NCBI GenBank assembly: GCA_038380435.1 | Contig: JAWZYU010000019.1 | Coordinates: forward strand, 29,661,801 to 29,725,800 | Length of the DNA stretch: 64,000 nt | From: Ryuthela nishihirai | Lineage: Eukaryota > Arthropoda > Arachnida > Araneae > Heptathelidae | Direction of reading: 5' to 3' | Shown here: piece after piece, positions 22,478 through 34,179 of the stretch | How positions within the stretch are numbered: position 1 is the first letter of the stretch | Layout: each line of letters opens with the position of its first letter | Notes under the pieces: generated by a model | What the model saw: the letters and a program-made list of their open reading frames with translations, nothing else | Databases searched by the model: none | What the model was told of the DNA's origin: nothing | Made by a program: the position numbers and the translations under genes

Positions 22478-22860
22478 TGGTTCATCTACACACACTTTTT
22501 TGAGCATATCAGGCTAATTGGTCAGGTCACAAGGACCCTGAAGGCTCAGAGAAGGTTGGAGTAGGGGACCGACAGCTGTTGGGAGATAGATGGTAGCCTC
22601 CCATCAAGGCCATCCTGTATATTCTTTAACGTGCACAATATATGCACTTTAACGTGGTAAGTCTTGGCACCATATATAGGGTATAGCTATCCCACATATG
22701 GTGCCAAGGCTTACCAACTCATCCGACGGAGCCATCCAAGCCATCGGTGTGCCTTATTGATCGAGTGCATACTGGGCGTTTTTCGGAGATCAACTCAACA
22801 CTGGCCCAGTTGGGACTCGAACCTGAAAACTGCACATTAGGAGCCTGGAGCGCTAATTTT
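22478..22860 (-). mobile_element. SINE-A copy with an internal inverted duplication
   Basis: Diverged minus-strand SINE-A ending in the head 'cagttgggactcgaacctg'. In the body, 'ggtaagtcttggcaccatat' (about 22659) is the inverted counterpart of 'atatggtgccaaggcttacc' (about 22697-22716). Only the latter is at its normal place in the SINE, so about 22 bp were copied in reverse. Confidence 0.78.
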
Positions 22861-22922
22861 ATTAATTAGGAGCCTGGAGCGCTAACTTTATTAATTAGGA
22901 GCCTGGAAAGCTAATTAATTAA
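22828..22922. repeat. Three tandem copies of a 29-30-bp piece of the SINE head
   Basis: 'ttaggagcctggagcgctaa' plus a short tttattaa linker occurs three times in a row at the head end of the preceding SINE. It is a local expansion of the SINE's anticodon-arm region. Confidence 0.75.
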
Positions 22923-24000
22923 TCAATTAATAACTTAGACCTCACCGGGAGAGTACAAGTTTTTAAACAGAGTAAAGGTTTATAATACATTACGTATAAA
23001 GAAAATAATATTACTCTAATAATAATTCGCGTATTTTTAACTAGAAATGTATTTCTCTCGAAGTTCTAGAGCAGACATATGCGATACGTTGAATATGTTT
23101 GCTCTGGTGCTCTCCAATGTTGCAAATGTAGATAGCGAACTAGTGGGTTACATCATCTATATTTTTGGGCAGGACTTTTATTTTTCTAACGCCTCCCTTC
23201 ATGGAAAGATATGTTAATGTATGAAGTCTTCGATATTCTATCCAATCTCTTTCCACAGAAAATTTCAAGAAAAAGTTGTTGTGAACCACAGATCTAACAC
23301 AAAAAATCACTTTTCCCTGTTCAACGAACCTCAAAAACCTAATCCTGATCGAAAATCTTTTTACGATCAGAATCCCATACCTTTTGTTTTTTTTTTTCAT
23401 TTGCAACACATAATAAAGAATACTAGAAGCTACTCCTAGCTTTTACAGGACTTCTCATAGAAGGATATACACTACTATGACCTAAATCGCTGCATTAATT
23501 AGAGTTAACTGAATACACAAATTCTGCAGGCTGGAACGTTAGCTCCTTAACCACAATACCATTTAAGGCTCCAAATGCGAATGTAAAAACTTAACACTTT
23601 AACCCAATTTTACTGTTAAAATTGTTTTTTTTTTGCATGATTTTTCTTGCCAGTCTAGACGAAGGGATTGTTTTTTCCAGTGTTGTTGAATCATTTTTCA
23701 TGAAAATAACACTGGCCACTATTCGAAAAGTATTTGATTGGCCTAAACCTATTTAAAAGTAAGAGTAAATTTCCGAAAATTTTAAAAATGGAATTTACAT
23801 TTTTGAATAAAATACGATGATATTTTCTCTGGCACTTTCGAATGATTCTGATTGTAACAACGTAAACAATCTAATGATTACATTAAATTTCCCATCATAT
23901 TCTACATATTAAGAAGAACAAATTTTATTGCTGGAATTATTATTTGAATAGAAACTTTTTTATGTTTCTTGATCGAGTTTTACTTGCTGATTTTCAGGAC
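22923..24000. other. No recognised gene
   Basis: About 1.1 kb, AT-rich. Overlapping short frames on both strands near 23140-23439 match nothing I recognise and are probably chance. Confidence 0.45.
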
Positions 24001-24300
24001 TGATTTGTTGTACAGTCGCTCAAAAAAGTATCCGAACGCTATGGTTGATTACCAAATTCGGAAAAAATATCTGGCAACGATTTTTTTAGAAATTAATGAT
24101 CTGGCAACTTCGTGTCCCATGCCACGAAGGTTGCCAGATCACTAATTTCTAAAAAAATCGTTGCCAGATATTTTTTCCGAATTTGGTAATCAACCATAGC
24201 GTTCGGATACTTTTTTGAGCGACTGTACCTCTGAACCACACTTTTTGCACTTAATGAGGTAAATGGCCAAATATAAAAAAATCCAAAGGCTCAGGGATGA
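24001..24300 (-). mobile_element. SINE-A 3'-end fragment, interrupted by a MITE
   Basis: 'gatttgttg-ta' before the MITE and 'cctctgaaccacactttttg', 'gaggtaaatggcc', 'ccaaaggctcaggga' after it are the SINE-A 3' end on the minus strand (reference ttgttttacctctgagc). The MITE sits at the TA of that motif. Confidence 0.65.
24013..24225. mobile_element. Palindromic MITE of Tc1/mariner type, 213 bp
   Basis: An almost perfect inverted repeat through its whole length. It opens cagtcgctcaaaaaagtatc at 24013 and closes gatacttttttgagcgactg at 24225, flanked by TA at 24011-24012 and 24226-24227. The central spacer near 24110-24125 is only a few bases (cgtgtcccatgccacg). The near identity of the arms means recent origin or arm correction. 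No coding capacity; mobilisation would need a transposase supplied in trans. Confidence 0.9.
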
Positions 24301-24307
24301 CTAGAAA

Positions 24308-24690
24308 GGGTTGATTTCCTCTGAGCTGCACTTGTTTTTGTGCACAATGGCATAAATAGTTAGGTCACAAGAACCCCAATGTCTCAGAGAAGGTTGGGGT
24401 GAGAGGACACTGGACAGCTGTTAGAATACATATAGTAGCTTCCTGTCAAGGCCATCCAGCATGTTCTTTAACGTTCATAGGGTGGTGGCTTTCCTGCACA
24501 CCATCCATGGCTTTATGTCCCATCCGACGGACGGTGATCTTTCCAAGCTTATCCGTGTCCCCTATTGACTGAGGGCAGGGCAGGGGGTTTTGCGGATATA
24601 AATCTCAACACTGGAGCAGTTGGGAATCGAACTTGAGAACTGCAGATTAAGAAGCCTGGCGCGCTAGTGATTGAGCCAATCCCAGCTCCA
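24308..24690 (-). mobile_element. SINE-A copy, near full length, diverged
   Basis: From 'gggttgatttcctctgagct' to the head 'cagttgggaatcgaacttg', 'aagcctggcgcgctagtgat', 'tgagccaatcccagctcc'. Standard order with scattered substitutions. Confidence 0.9.
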
Positions 24691-24949
24691 TTTGCAGTTA
24701 GGAAGATAGCATCATGTATGAAACATTAGTTGACCAAATGACGTTTATATTCCACCAAACCTCTATATTCACAGACATTCTGTACGACAAGGCGTCAACT
24801 CTTTTAGCATTTATGTACCAGCAAAATTGCGGAAGTTGAGCGATTTTTGACTAAAACATAGCGCATTTTTTTCTTTAGTGAACATTATTAAAAACTTAAA
24901 ACATTTCTTTTTCAAACCTACAAAATAATAAACTATCATCTTTTACCAG
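24691..24949. other. Short AT-rich spacer
   Basis: Nothing identified. The last 12 bases (atcttttaccag, 24938-24949) are the left TSD of the next SINE. Confidence 0.5.
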
Positions 24950-25329
24950 GTTGTTGGGTTGTTTTACCTCTGAGCGGCACTTTTTGCACACCATGGGCTA
25001 AATGGCCAGGACACATGGACCCCGAAGGCCCAGAGAAAGTTGGGGGAGGGGACCCACTGGAACAGCTGTTGGGAGACAGATGGTAGCCTCCCGTCAAGGC
25101 CATCCAGCGTGTTCTTTAACGGGCACAGGATATGGCTCTCCCGCACACGGGACCACGGCTTAACGTCCCATCTGACGGACGGCTGCCTTTACAAGCCCAT
25201 CGGTGTACCCTACAGACCGTGGAGATGGAATTTGCGGAGATCAATCTCAACGCTGGCCCAGTTGGGACTCGAACCTGGGAACTACAGATTACGAGTCTGG
25301 CGCGCTACCGACTGAGCCACCCCCGCCCC
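24950..25329 (-). mobile_element. SINE-A, full-length young copy with TSDs
   Basis: A 380-bp minus-strand copy very close to the reference, bounded by a perfect 12-bp TSD, atcttttaccag, at 24938-24949 and 25330-25341. The head is intact (gttgggactcgaacctggga, ctggcgcgctaccgactgag). Confidence 0.93.
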
Positions 25330-25341
25330 ATCTTTTACCAG

Positions 25342-26899
25342 AGTCTTAAATGGATGGATGAATTATACGTTGATTCTTCATTCTGCATTTTATAGGAAAT
25401 AAACCGTTCGGTATCGTCTCAAAATTAATCAAGGAGGACGAAAATATTATTTTTGACGTGTTTTTACGCCGCAGTGCATAATAATTTTTTTCGTCTGTAA
25501 AATCGTGCTTAAAGCGAATACTTCAAAACCATGTTTTTTTCCCTCAGGCATTTCAGGATGTCAATTAGCATGATGGGCGTTCACCATCATTCCTTGCCAT
25601 TTATAATTATCTCGACCCACACCTAAAATCCCTATATTTTCCCTCTCATCCGAGAAACAATTTGTAGGTCATAAATTTATCGTTTCTTTCGCGGAAATAA
25701 TGATCTTTGAAGCTTCAGGCTCGTAACCTTGAAACACTTCCGAGAATAATTTTTGTCCGGAAGATAAAAAGAGAAATTTGCCTCTTAAAACATAAAAAAA
25801 GAAGTTAGCTGTTTCGGACCTTTATAAAAATTAGAGTATAGAATAAAAATAAAAACTAAACGTGCTTTGCTTTAAAAATGATATCGAACGAAATACACTA
25901 TGCTAACAAAAATAACCGAACACTTCAATGTCATAAGAATAAAAATCCGCATTCAACCTGAATTTGAAAATAATCTTTTTTACCGAAAAATGTCATTGGG
26001 GATAAACTTAATCAGTTTTATTGAAATCTCGATTTTCAACGATATTTGCTTAGTATTTAAAAAGTGCTTAAATATTTAACAAGCGTTTTGTTATTCATAA
26101 CAATTTTTGCGCAAAGTTATTTGAAGCATACATAATAACTCTTCTAACAAACCGCTTACTAAAATAATATAATTATTGAAGTCTATGCTAAAATTATTGT
26201 TTAGAAGCTTACTAAAAGTATAATTTTTGATAAACTCTCCTTAGAGTTGAAATAAAATCAAGATCTAATTAATATATCTCTAAACGTCAATTTTTCAAGC
26301 ATATTTGTTTAATATTTAAAGAGATGCTATTATCAGACTTTTACTAAACATTTCCTCCCCAAATTGATAACTTAAAAAATCGTTACACAAACTTTAAACT
26401 GTTAAATTTATATCAATGAACAATTTGTTACAAGAACTGTGTTTGCACTTTTGAGGAAAATTTTCATGAAAAGCAAAAGTTACAGGCAAATGTTGTCGCT
26501 TCAATAACGTTTTAAATGCAAGCTAATATTGATGAAAATAGAGAGTTAGAAAGATTTGAGAATGATCAATTTATCTCTAGTGATGTTTTTCAGTAAAAAG
26601 GTTATTGTCATATTTAGGAATAGGCCCGAGTCTAGAAAAAAAAAAAGAGGGTGGATTTCCGATGCAGTATAACATTTCTTCCTTCATTTTACAAGTCTTT
26701 AAAATTTTTCTTGAAAAGTGCGTGAATTATAAATAGGTTTAATACTTTTTTATCTCTATTACCCTTATTAGCATTCGGAAAGTGGGGAGAGTGCATGCCC
26801 GCCTCCTTTCTTTAAATCCAGCTGCGGTTAGGAAGGTCTGAATGTGTCTTTCCATTCACAAAGCGTGGAAGTATCCGATTACCTTTTATAGTATACTGT
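25342..26899. other. No gene; diverged foldback-family fragments at about 25870-26600
   Basis: Around 25985-26095 'aaatctcgattttcaacg', 'atatttgcttagtattta' and 'aatatttaacaa' follow the interior of the foldback family. A second similar run is at about 26262-26325 (aagatctaattaatatatct, tttaatatttaaagagatgc). No exon seen. Confidence 0.45.
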
Positions 26900-29800
26900 A
26901 AAATGAAATTGAAATGTGAAAAGTGATATGGAATGAAATTGAAATGTGAAAAGGTGACATGGAATGAAATTGAAATGTGAAAAAGTGATATGGAATGAAA
27001 TTGAAATGTGAAAAAGTGATATGGAATGAAATTGAAATGTGAAAAAAGTGACATGGAATGAAATTCAAATGTGAAAAGTGATATGGAATGAAATTGAAAT
27101 GTGAAAAGGTAACATGGAATGAAATTGAAATGTGAAAAGGTGACATGGAATGAAATTGAAATGTGAAAAAGTGACATGGAATGAAATTGAAATGTGAAAA
27201 AGTGACATGGAATGAAATTGAAATGTGTAAAAGTGATATGGAATTAAATTGAAATGTGTAAAAGTGATATGGAATGAAATTGAAATGTGAAAAAGTGATA
27301 TGGAATGAAACTCAAATGTAAAAAGTGATATGGAATGAAATTCAAATGTGAAAAAGTGATATGGAATGAAATTGAAATGTGAAAAATTGATATGGAATGA
27401 AATTGAAATATAAAAAAGTGATATGGAATGAAATTAAAATGTGAAAAAGTGATATGGAATGAAATTCAAATGTGAAAAAGTGACATGGAATGAAATTCAT
27501 GGACAAGAATGAAATTGAAATGTGAAAAAGTGATATGGAATGAAATTGAAATGTAAAAAAGTGATATGGAATGAAATTGAAATGTGAAAAAGTGACATGG
27601 AATGAAATTAAAATGTGAAAAAGTGATATGGAATGAAATTGAAATGTGAAAAAGTGATATGGAATGAAATTGAAATGTGAAAAAGTGATATGGAATGAAA
27701 TTGAAATGTGAAAAAGTGATATGGAATGAAATTGAAATGTGAAAAAGTGATATGGAATGAAATTGAAATGTGAAAAGGTGACATGGAATGAAATTGAAAT
27801 GTGAAAAGGTGACATGGAATGAAATTGAAATGTGTAAAAGTGATATGGAATGAAATTGAAATGTGAAAAAGTGATATGGAATGAAATTGAAATATGAAAA
27901 AGTGACATGGAATGAAATTGAAATGTGAAAAAGTGATATGGAATGAAATTGAAATGTGCAAAGGTGACATGGAATGAAATTGAAATGTGAAAAAGTGACA
28001 TGGAATGAAATTGAAATGTGAAAAAGTGATATGGAATGAAATTGAAATGTGTAAAAGTGATATGGAATGAAATTGAAATGTGAAAAAGTGATATGGAATG
28101 AAATTGAAATGTGAAAAAGTGATATGGGATGAAATTGAAATGTGAAAAAGTGATATGGAATGAAATTGAAATGTGCAAAGGTGACATGGAATGAAATTGA
28201 AATGTGAAAAAGTGACATGGAATGAAATTGAAATGTGAAAAAGTGATATGGAATGAAATTGAAATGTGAAAAAGTGATATGGAATGAAATTGAAATGTGA
28301 AAAAGTGATATGGAATGAAATTGAAATGTGAAAAGGTGACATGGAATGAAATTGAAATGTGAAAAAGTGACATGGAATGAAATTGAAATGTGTAAAGTGA
28401 TATGGAATGAAATTGAAATGTGTAAAAGTGATATGGAATGAAATTGAAATGTGAAAAAGTGATATGGAATGAAATTGAAATGTGAAAAAGTGATATGGAA
28501 TGAAATTCAAATGTGAAAAAGTGATATGGAATGAAATTCAAATGTGAAAAAGTGATAAGGAATGAAATTGAAATGTGAAAAAGTGATATGGAATGAAATT
28601 GAAATGTGAAAAAGTGACATGGAATGAAATTGAAATGTGAAAAAGTGATATGGAATGAAATTGAAATGTGAAAAAATGATATGGAATGAAATTGAAATGT
28701 GAAAAAGTGATATGGAATGAAATTGAAATGTGAAAAAGTGATATGGAATGAAATTGAAATGTGAAAAAGTGATATGGAATGAAATTGAAATGTGAAAAAG
28801 TGATATGGAATGAAATTGAAATGTGAAAAAGTGATATGGAATGAAATTGAAATATAAAAAAGTGATATGGAATGAAATTGAAATGTGAAAAAGTGATATG
28901 GAATGAAATTGAAATGTGAAAAAGTGACATGGAATGAAATTCATGGACAAGAATGAAATTGAAATGTGAAAAAGTGATATGGAATGAAATTGAAATGTGA
29001 AAAAGTGATATGGAATGAAATTGAAATGTGAAAAAGTGACATGGAATGAAATTAAAGTGTGAAAAAGTGATATGGAATGAAATTGAAATGTGAAAAAGTG
29101 ATATGGAATGAAATTGAAATGTGAAAAAGTGATATGGAATGAAATTGAAATGTGAAAAAGTGATATGGAATGAAATTGAAATGTGAAAAGGTGACATGGA
29201 ATGAAATTGAAATGTGAAAAAGTGATATGGAATGAAATTGAAATGTGTAAAAGTGATATGGAATGAAATTGAAATGTGAAAAAGTGATATGGAATGAAAT
29301 TGAAATATGAAAAAGTGACATGGAATGAAATTGAAATGTGAAAAAGTGATATGGAATGAAATTGAAATGTGAAAAGGTGACATGGAATGAAATTGAAATG
29401 TGAAAAAGTGACATGGAATGAAATTGAAATGTGAAAAAGTGATATGGAATGAAATTGAAATGTGTAAAAGTGATATGGAATGAAATTGAAATGTGAAAAA
29501 GTGATATGGAATGAAATTGAAATGTGAAAAAGTGATATGGAATGAAATTCATGGACAAGAATGAAATTGAAATGTGAAAAAGTTATATGGAATGAAATTG
29601 AAATGTGTAAAAGTGATATGGAATGAAATTGAAATGTGAAAAAGTGATATGGAATGAAATTGAAATATGAAAAAGTGACATGGAATGAAATTGAAATGTG
29701 AAAAAGTGATATGGAATGAAATTGAAATGTGAAAAGGTGACATGGAATGAAATTGAAATGTGAAAAAGTGACATGGAATGAAATTGAAATGTGTAAAGTG

Positions 29801-30775
29801 ATATGGAATGAAATTGAAATGTGTAAAAGTGATATGGAATGAAATTGAAATGTGAAAAAGTGATATGGAATGAAATTGAAATGTGAAAAAGTGATATGGA
29901 ATGAAATTGAAATGTGAAAAAGTGATATGGAATGAAATTCAAATGTGAAAAAGTGATAAGGAATGAAATTGAAATGTGAAAAAGTGATATGGAATGAAAT
30001 TGAAATGTGAAAAAGTGACATGGAATGAAATTAAAATGTGGAAAAGTGATATGGAATGAAATTGAAATGTGAAAAAATGATATGGAATGAAATTGAAATG
30101 TGAAAAAGTGATATGGAATGAAATTGAAATGTGAAAAAGTGATATGGAATGAAATTGAAATGTGAAAAAGTGATATGGAATGAAATTGAAATGTGAAAAA
30201 GTGACATGGAATGAAATTGAAATGTGAAAAAGTGATATGGGATGAAATTGAAATGTGAAAAAGTGATATGGAATGAAATTGAAATGTGAAAAAGTGACAT
30301 GGAATGAAATTGAAATGTGAAAAAGTGACATGGAATGAAATTGAAATGTGAAAAAATGATATGGAATGAAATTGAAATGTGAAAAAGTGATATGGAATGA
30401 AATTGAAATGTGAAAAAGTGATATGGAATGAAATTGAAATGTGAAAAAGTGATATGGAATGAAATTGAAATGTGAAAAAGTGACATGGAATGAAATTGAA
30501 ATGTGAAAAAGTGATATTGAATGAAATTGAAATGTGAAAAAGTGATATGGAATGAAACTGAAATGTGAAAAAGTGATGTGGAATGAAATTGAAATGTGTA
30601 AAAGTGATATGGAATGAAATTGAAATGTGTAAATGTGATATGGAATGAAATTGAAATGTGTAAAAGTGATATGGAATGAAACTGAAATGTGTAAAAGTGA
30701 TATGGAATGAAATTGAAATGTGAAAAAGTGATATGGGATGAAATTGAAATGTGAAAAAGTGATATGGAATGAAAT
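26900..30775. repeat. Satellite array, 31-bp unit, about 125 copies
   Basis: An uninterrupted head-to-tail array built on gatatggaatgaaattgaa plus aatgtgaaaaagt (31 bp). Variants include gacatgg, gtaaaag, gcaaagg, caaatg and a 1-bp-short tgtaaagtg. An irregular unit containing attcatggacaagaatg appears near 27491, 28933 and 29541. Matching variant pairs (tgtaaagtg at about 28391 and 29792; agtgataagg at 28551 and 29952) are both 1401 bp apart, so a segment of about 1.4 kb was duplicated inside the array. The unit lacks stop codons on the minus strand in all frames and 31 is 1 modulo 3, so very long frames (up to about 500 codons) appear with a 31-residue period. These are not genes. Confidence 0.97.
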
Positions 30776-30865
30776 ATAAAGATCGAATTTTTAATAGTCT
30801 TTTCCCAATTCATTTCCTAGAGAAAATCTACTCAAATAAAGGCCAGAGAAGAAGGGTGTTATGTT

Positions 30866-31095
30866 TAGTTGTTTTTAATCTGAGCACCATTTTTGTACAC
30901 AAATGAATAAAGGACCCGGTCATTGGACACGAGGGGCGCAGAGTTAGAGAAATAGACTGACGTACAGCTTTTAAGAAACAGATAGAAATCTCTTGGCAAG
31001 GCCATCCAGCGTGTTTTCAAAGTGCAAATGGCATGTTTCTCCTGCACGTGTACCCACGGTTTAATATCCCATCCGACAGATAATTGCCTTTTGAC
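30866..31095 (-). mobile_element. SINE-A fragment, strongly diverged, head missing
   Basis: 'tagttgtttttaatctgagc', 'aaggccatccagcgtgtttt' and 'ggtttaatatcccatccgac' follow SINE-A on the minus strand and stop before the tRNA-like head. Confidence 0.75.
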
Positions 31096-31204
31096 GAAAA
31101 TCAATATTTTTTTTCTAACTGAAGACAAAGTGAAATTATCAGAGAAAATAACGCAGATAGTGTTAGGTCTGTAACTTCGCAAGAATTTTCAAATGAATTG
31201 TTTT

Positions 31205-31310
31205 GCACTTAACAGTAGCTTTTTTTTTTGCACTTAACAGTAGCTTTTTTTTTTGCACTTAACAGTAGCTTTTTTTTTTGCACTTAACAGTAGCTTTTTT
31301 TTTGCACAAA
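31205..31310. repeat. Tandem repeat, 25-27-bp unit (cacttaacagtagc + T run)
   Basis: Four clean units of 'gcacttaacagtagc' followed by 9-10 T, then a partial unit leading into 'gcacaaaacacaaaacac' and a short (ac)n run. Confidence 0.9.
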
Positions 31311-31324
31311 ACACAAAACACAAA

Positions 31325-31450
31325 ACACACACACACTGGACAGCTAGTTCACAAGAATCCCAAGGGCTCAGAGTTTTAGGTAGGAGAAGTTTGTTAGCAG
31401 GCAGATAGAAACCGCCAAAATCACCCATCCTGTTCATTAACGTGCATTCA
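31325..31450 (-). mobile_element. SINE-A scrap
   Basis: 'gctagttcacaagaatccc', 'aagggctcagag' and 'gttcattaacgtgcat' keep the order of the SINE-A 3' half on the minus strand. Heavily decayed. Confidence 0.55.
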
Positions 31451-31559
31451 TTCTTCATCATATCTTTCAAACATAGAAATGATTCAGTTAAGAATTTTGC
31501 TCAAGGGGATAAATGTCTCACAAGAGCTAACTCTAATTGGCTTTCCATTTAAATTATGC

Positions 31560-31970
31560 CAAGGAGATCAGAATCCGAATCATTTCTCTCCAGTATATTC
31601 AGAATCCGAAACATTTCTCTCTCAAAGATAGAAACCGAATTACTTGTCGCTAAAAGATTAAGAAACCGAATTATTTCTCTTTGAGATATTCAGAATCCGA
31701 ACCATTTATCTCTAAGATGTTCAGAATCCGAAACATTTCTCTCTAAGATATTCAGAACCCTAAACATTTCTCTCTAAGAAATTCAGAATCTGAAACATTT
31801 CTCTCTAAAAGATTCAGAAATCGATTTATTTGTCTCTAGAGATTCAGAAACCGAACCATTTCCCTCTAAGAGATTCAGATTCCAAAATATTTCTCTCCAA
31901 GAAATTCAGTATCCCAATTATTTCTCTCTATGATATTCAGAATCCCAGTCATTTCTTCTCTAAGAGCGAA
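31560..31970. repeat. Minisatellite, 29-30-bp unit
   Basis: About 13 units of 'ttcagaatccgaaacatttc' plus 'tctctaaga', with single-base variants and small indels. Confidence 0.9.
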
Positions 31971-33321
31971 AGTCGAAAGAACATCCCTTGGATAAGGTAA
32001 AATTCCACTTTACGATTTCAGTCGGGTAGGGCAAAAAGCTCTTTAATGTTTTAGCAGAGAAGGCCAAAATGTTAATGGAGATGTTTTTAATGTCATTCCA
32101 AGTTGTTCCTTCGCAAATTGGCTATTATGAGAAATCCTACTGTGAAACTAAAAAGTTAAATCCATCTCGACAAAGATGCAAAAAAATTAACAGCTTCTCT
32201 CAGTTTCTCGCTTTTACAACTCTCAGTCATTTATTTTGTTCTCCGTAATGGTGCTCAAGTCTTATCTGGCGTCGTTATAGATGATCCTCATGAAGAAAAA
32301 GTTTCTTACATCGAGTAGACAATTGACTCTAGGGCATCGTTTAAGTCTCATTGGAGAGAAAAAGTTTGACTTAGATCTTTACACGTCAGACATTGAGACG
32401 AAGCAAAAACATCGAAGACAACTATTGTGACGGCTTAGTCTGATGAAGGACTCTGTTTTTGCTTCTTGTGTTGCAATAGTACTCAATTGAGAAAAAATTC
32501 CCTCTTATAGGAACTCGCGCGGCAAAGACACCAGAGTTATGTATAAACGTCATGGTTGGATAGAAATGAGAAGGAGTTCAAGGAGATCTGAACTTCCCAT
32601 AATTAACTTTTTTAGTTTATATGGAATCCTCATCCCTCTATGATTAAACCTTTGCAGTCGTGTATCTCTGGACAAAGGTACTCTTAAGGATCTTGCATCA
32701 TTAATTATTGATTTTTGTAAAGGTCCAGCATTATTACTTCGAGGTTGTGAGAGAATGTGTGACCAGTGGTGAACAATCGTTGGCACGCCTTCCCAAGGGG
32801 GAATCCAAAATAATCAGTCACTCGTGAATGCTTATTCACTTTGCTGGCAACTGGATAAACTTCTTTTAGGCAAAGCCCCAGGGTATTTCATAGAGTTTGT
32901 AACATGTATAGAATAGACGTTTCCCACAATGGAGAAGATAGGGTCATGCCCCAAGGGTTGATCCCGGAGGGTCGTATACATCTCCAGCCACACAGGAAAC
33001 GGTCTGTTGCAGATTTGAATAATTACCTAAACGGTGGATTAATATTTAACCAGTATAATTCAGTTCTTCCTCCATAAAGTTGTTTTTCTTCCCCTTGTAA
33101 TTTTTATGCTTCCTTCACATCAAAAACTAAATATTTAATTTGTTGTCTTGCGGCAGGGATGCATCGGTTTTACACAGAAAAACATACATTACTTAGCTGT
33201 TTTCAAAGATTAATCTAGACAGTTTTACTGGTCACAGAAATGGTTCACATTGCCTTTTTCAATTACTACAAATTCGGATTTCATTCCATACTGAGAAAAG
33301 AAATTTTTCAATATGTATGAA
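31971..33321. other. No recognised gene
   Basis: About 1.35 kb of ordinary AT-rich sequence. I see no splice-framed coding segment, RNA gene or named repeat. Confidence 0.45.
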
Positions 33322-33520
33322 ATGTGTTAGACTCGCAATCTCAGTACACACAGATTTTGGGACTCGAACCTAGGAGCACAGGTTCGAGTCACAAATCTTT
33401 CCTGTGTTGAAATTTTCTTTACTTCCTCCTATTCTGCCTTTGGTAAGAAAGAGGACGCTGTCCATCGAATGGGACATTAAACTGTGGCCCGATGTGCAGG
33501 AGAGTCATACACTGCTAGCC
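33322..33520 (+). mobile_element. SINE-A remnant with inverted B-box duplication
   Basis: 'ttagactcgcaatctcag', 'caggttcgagtcaca', 'gaatgggacattaaactgtg' and 'gcaggagagtcatacact' follow SINE-A on the + strand. Near 33361-33388 'gactcgaacct' and 'aggttcgagtc' form an inverted pair around a 7-bp spacer: the B box has been copied in reverse next to itself. Confidence 0.7.
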
Positions 33521-33655
33521 AAATTATCGTACTCAATCTCATTTAGTCAAAAGTGCTACTCAAGCCTCATGAAACATACCAATGTATGCAAAATTTCTTA
33601 CCATAGTTTGTATTCTATATCAGTAAAAAGTCCTATAAAAGCCGTAAAAGTATGG

Positions 33656-34013
33656 TGGAAAGCAAAGTCAAGTGCAAAATTGGCAAAAAGGCTGATCTGA
33701 ATGACTTCGAAATGGGAGGCTCATCGTTGGAGTGCGATCTGCAGGAGCATCCTTGACAGAGGTGACGGAACTCACTGGAACCTTACGGGGCACATTATCC
33801 CTAAGTGTATGGGGAATGGTAACTGGCTCAAAAAATCCGCCAATCGTGGCAGATGCAGTAGGAGAAAAGGCTCTGATAGACAGGGACATGCGTTTGTTGG
33901 TACGAACTATACAGCAAAACAGAGCTACTACAGTTCACCTGAGAGAGATGACGGCTAACAATACGGTAGAACCCATTTCAACAAGAACAATGGGCACAGA
34001 ACGGAAACTTTAA
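33656..34013 (+). pseudogene. N-terminal fragment of a Tc1-like transposase
   Basis: The DNA-binding part of a Tc1-family transposase. An opening segment (KKADLNDFE) at about 33656-33714 continues after a frameshift at about 33715 with LIVGVRSAGASLTEVTELTG, TLRGTLSLSV, then a second helix-turn-helix-type region (EKALIDRDMRLLVRTIQQNR ATTVHL). The fragment stops before the catalytic domain; nothing of the DDE region is seen downstream. The frameshift and truncation make it non-functional. The family is distinct from the Tc1 relics at 4083 and 40300. Confidence 0.78.
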
Positions 34014-34050
34014 AAAATTGGAATTGTATCATGATATATACAATGAAGTA

Positions 34051-34120
34051 TTAATTAGGTGTTGGTAATGATTAGGCCTGGCAACACTGCCAGGCCTAAT
34101 CATTACCAACACCTAATTAA
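34051..34120. repeat. Perfect 33-bp inverted repeat with a 4-base loop
   Basis: The left arm (ttaattaggtgttggtaatg, then attaggcctggca) and its exact complement are separated by acac. It would extrude as a cruciform or RNA hairpin. Two short direct repeats of 'taattaaaaaccttaaaaaa' follow at 34115-34162. No flanking TSD recognised. Confidence 0.85.
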
Positions 34121-34179
34121 AAACCTTAAAAAAAATAAACTAATTAAAAACCTTAAAAAAAATTACCTAGTGAAAATTA

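Noticed and set aside
23140..23439. Overlapping frames on both strands
   Set aside because: No family resemblance, and low-complexity Lys/Asn/Phe-rich translations as expected of AT-rich DNA.
26900..30813. Long open frames (up to 504 codons) on the minus strand
   Set aside because: They are read-throughs of a 31-bp satellite that lacks minus-strand stops. The same peptide appears in all three frames; there is no gene structure.
31560..31970. CRISPR-like array (29-30-bp regular repeats)
   Set aside because: Units are contiguous with no unique spacers; it is a minisatellite in a eukaryotic genome.
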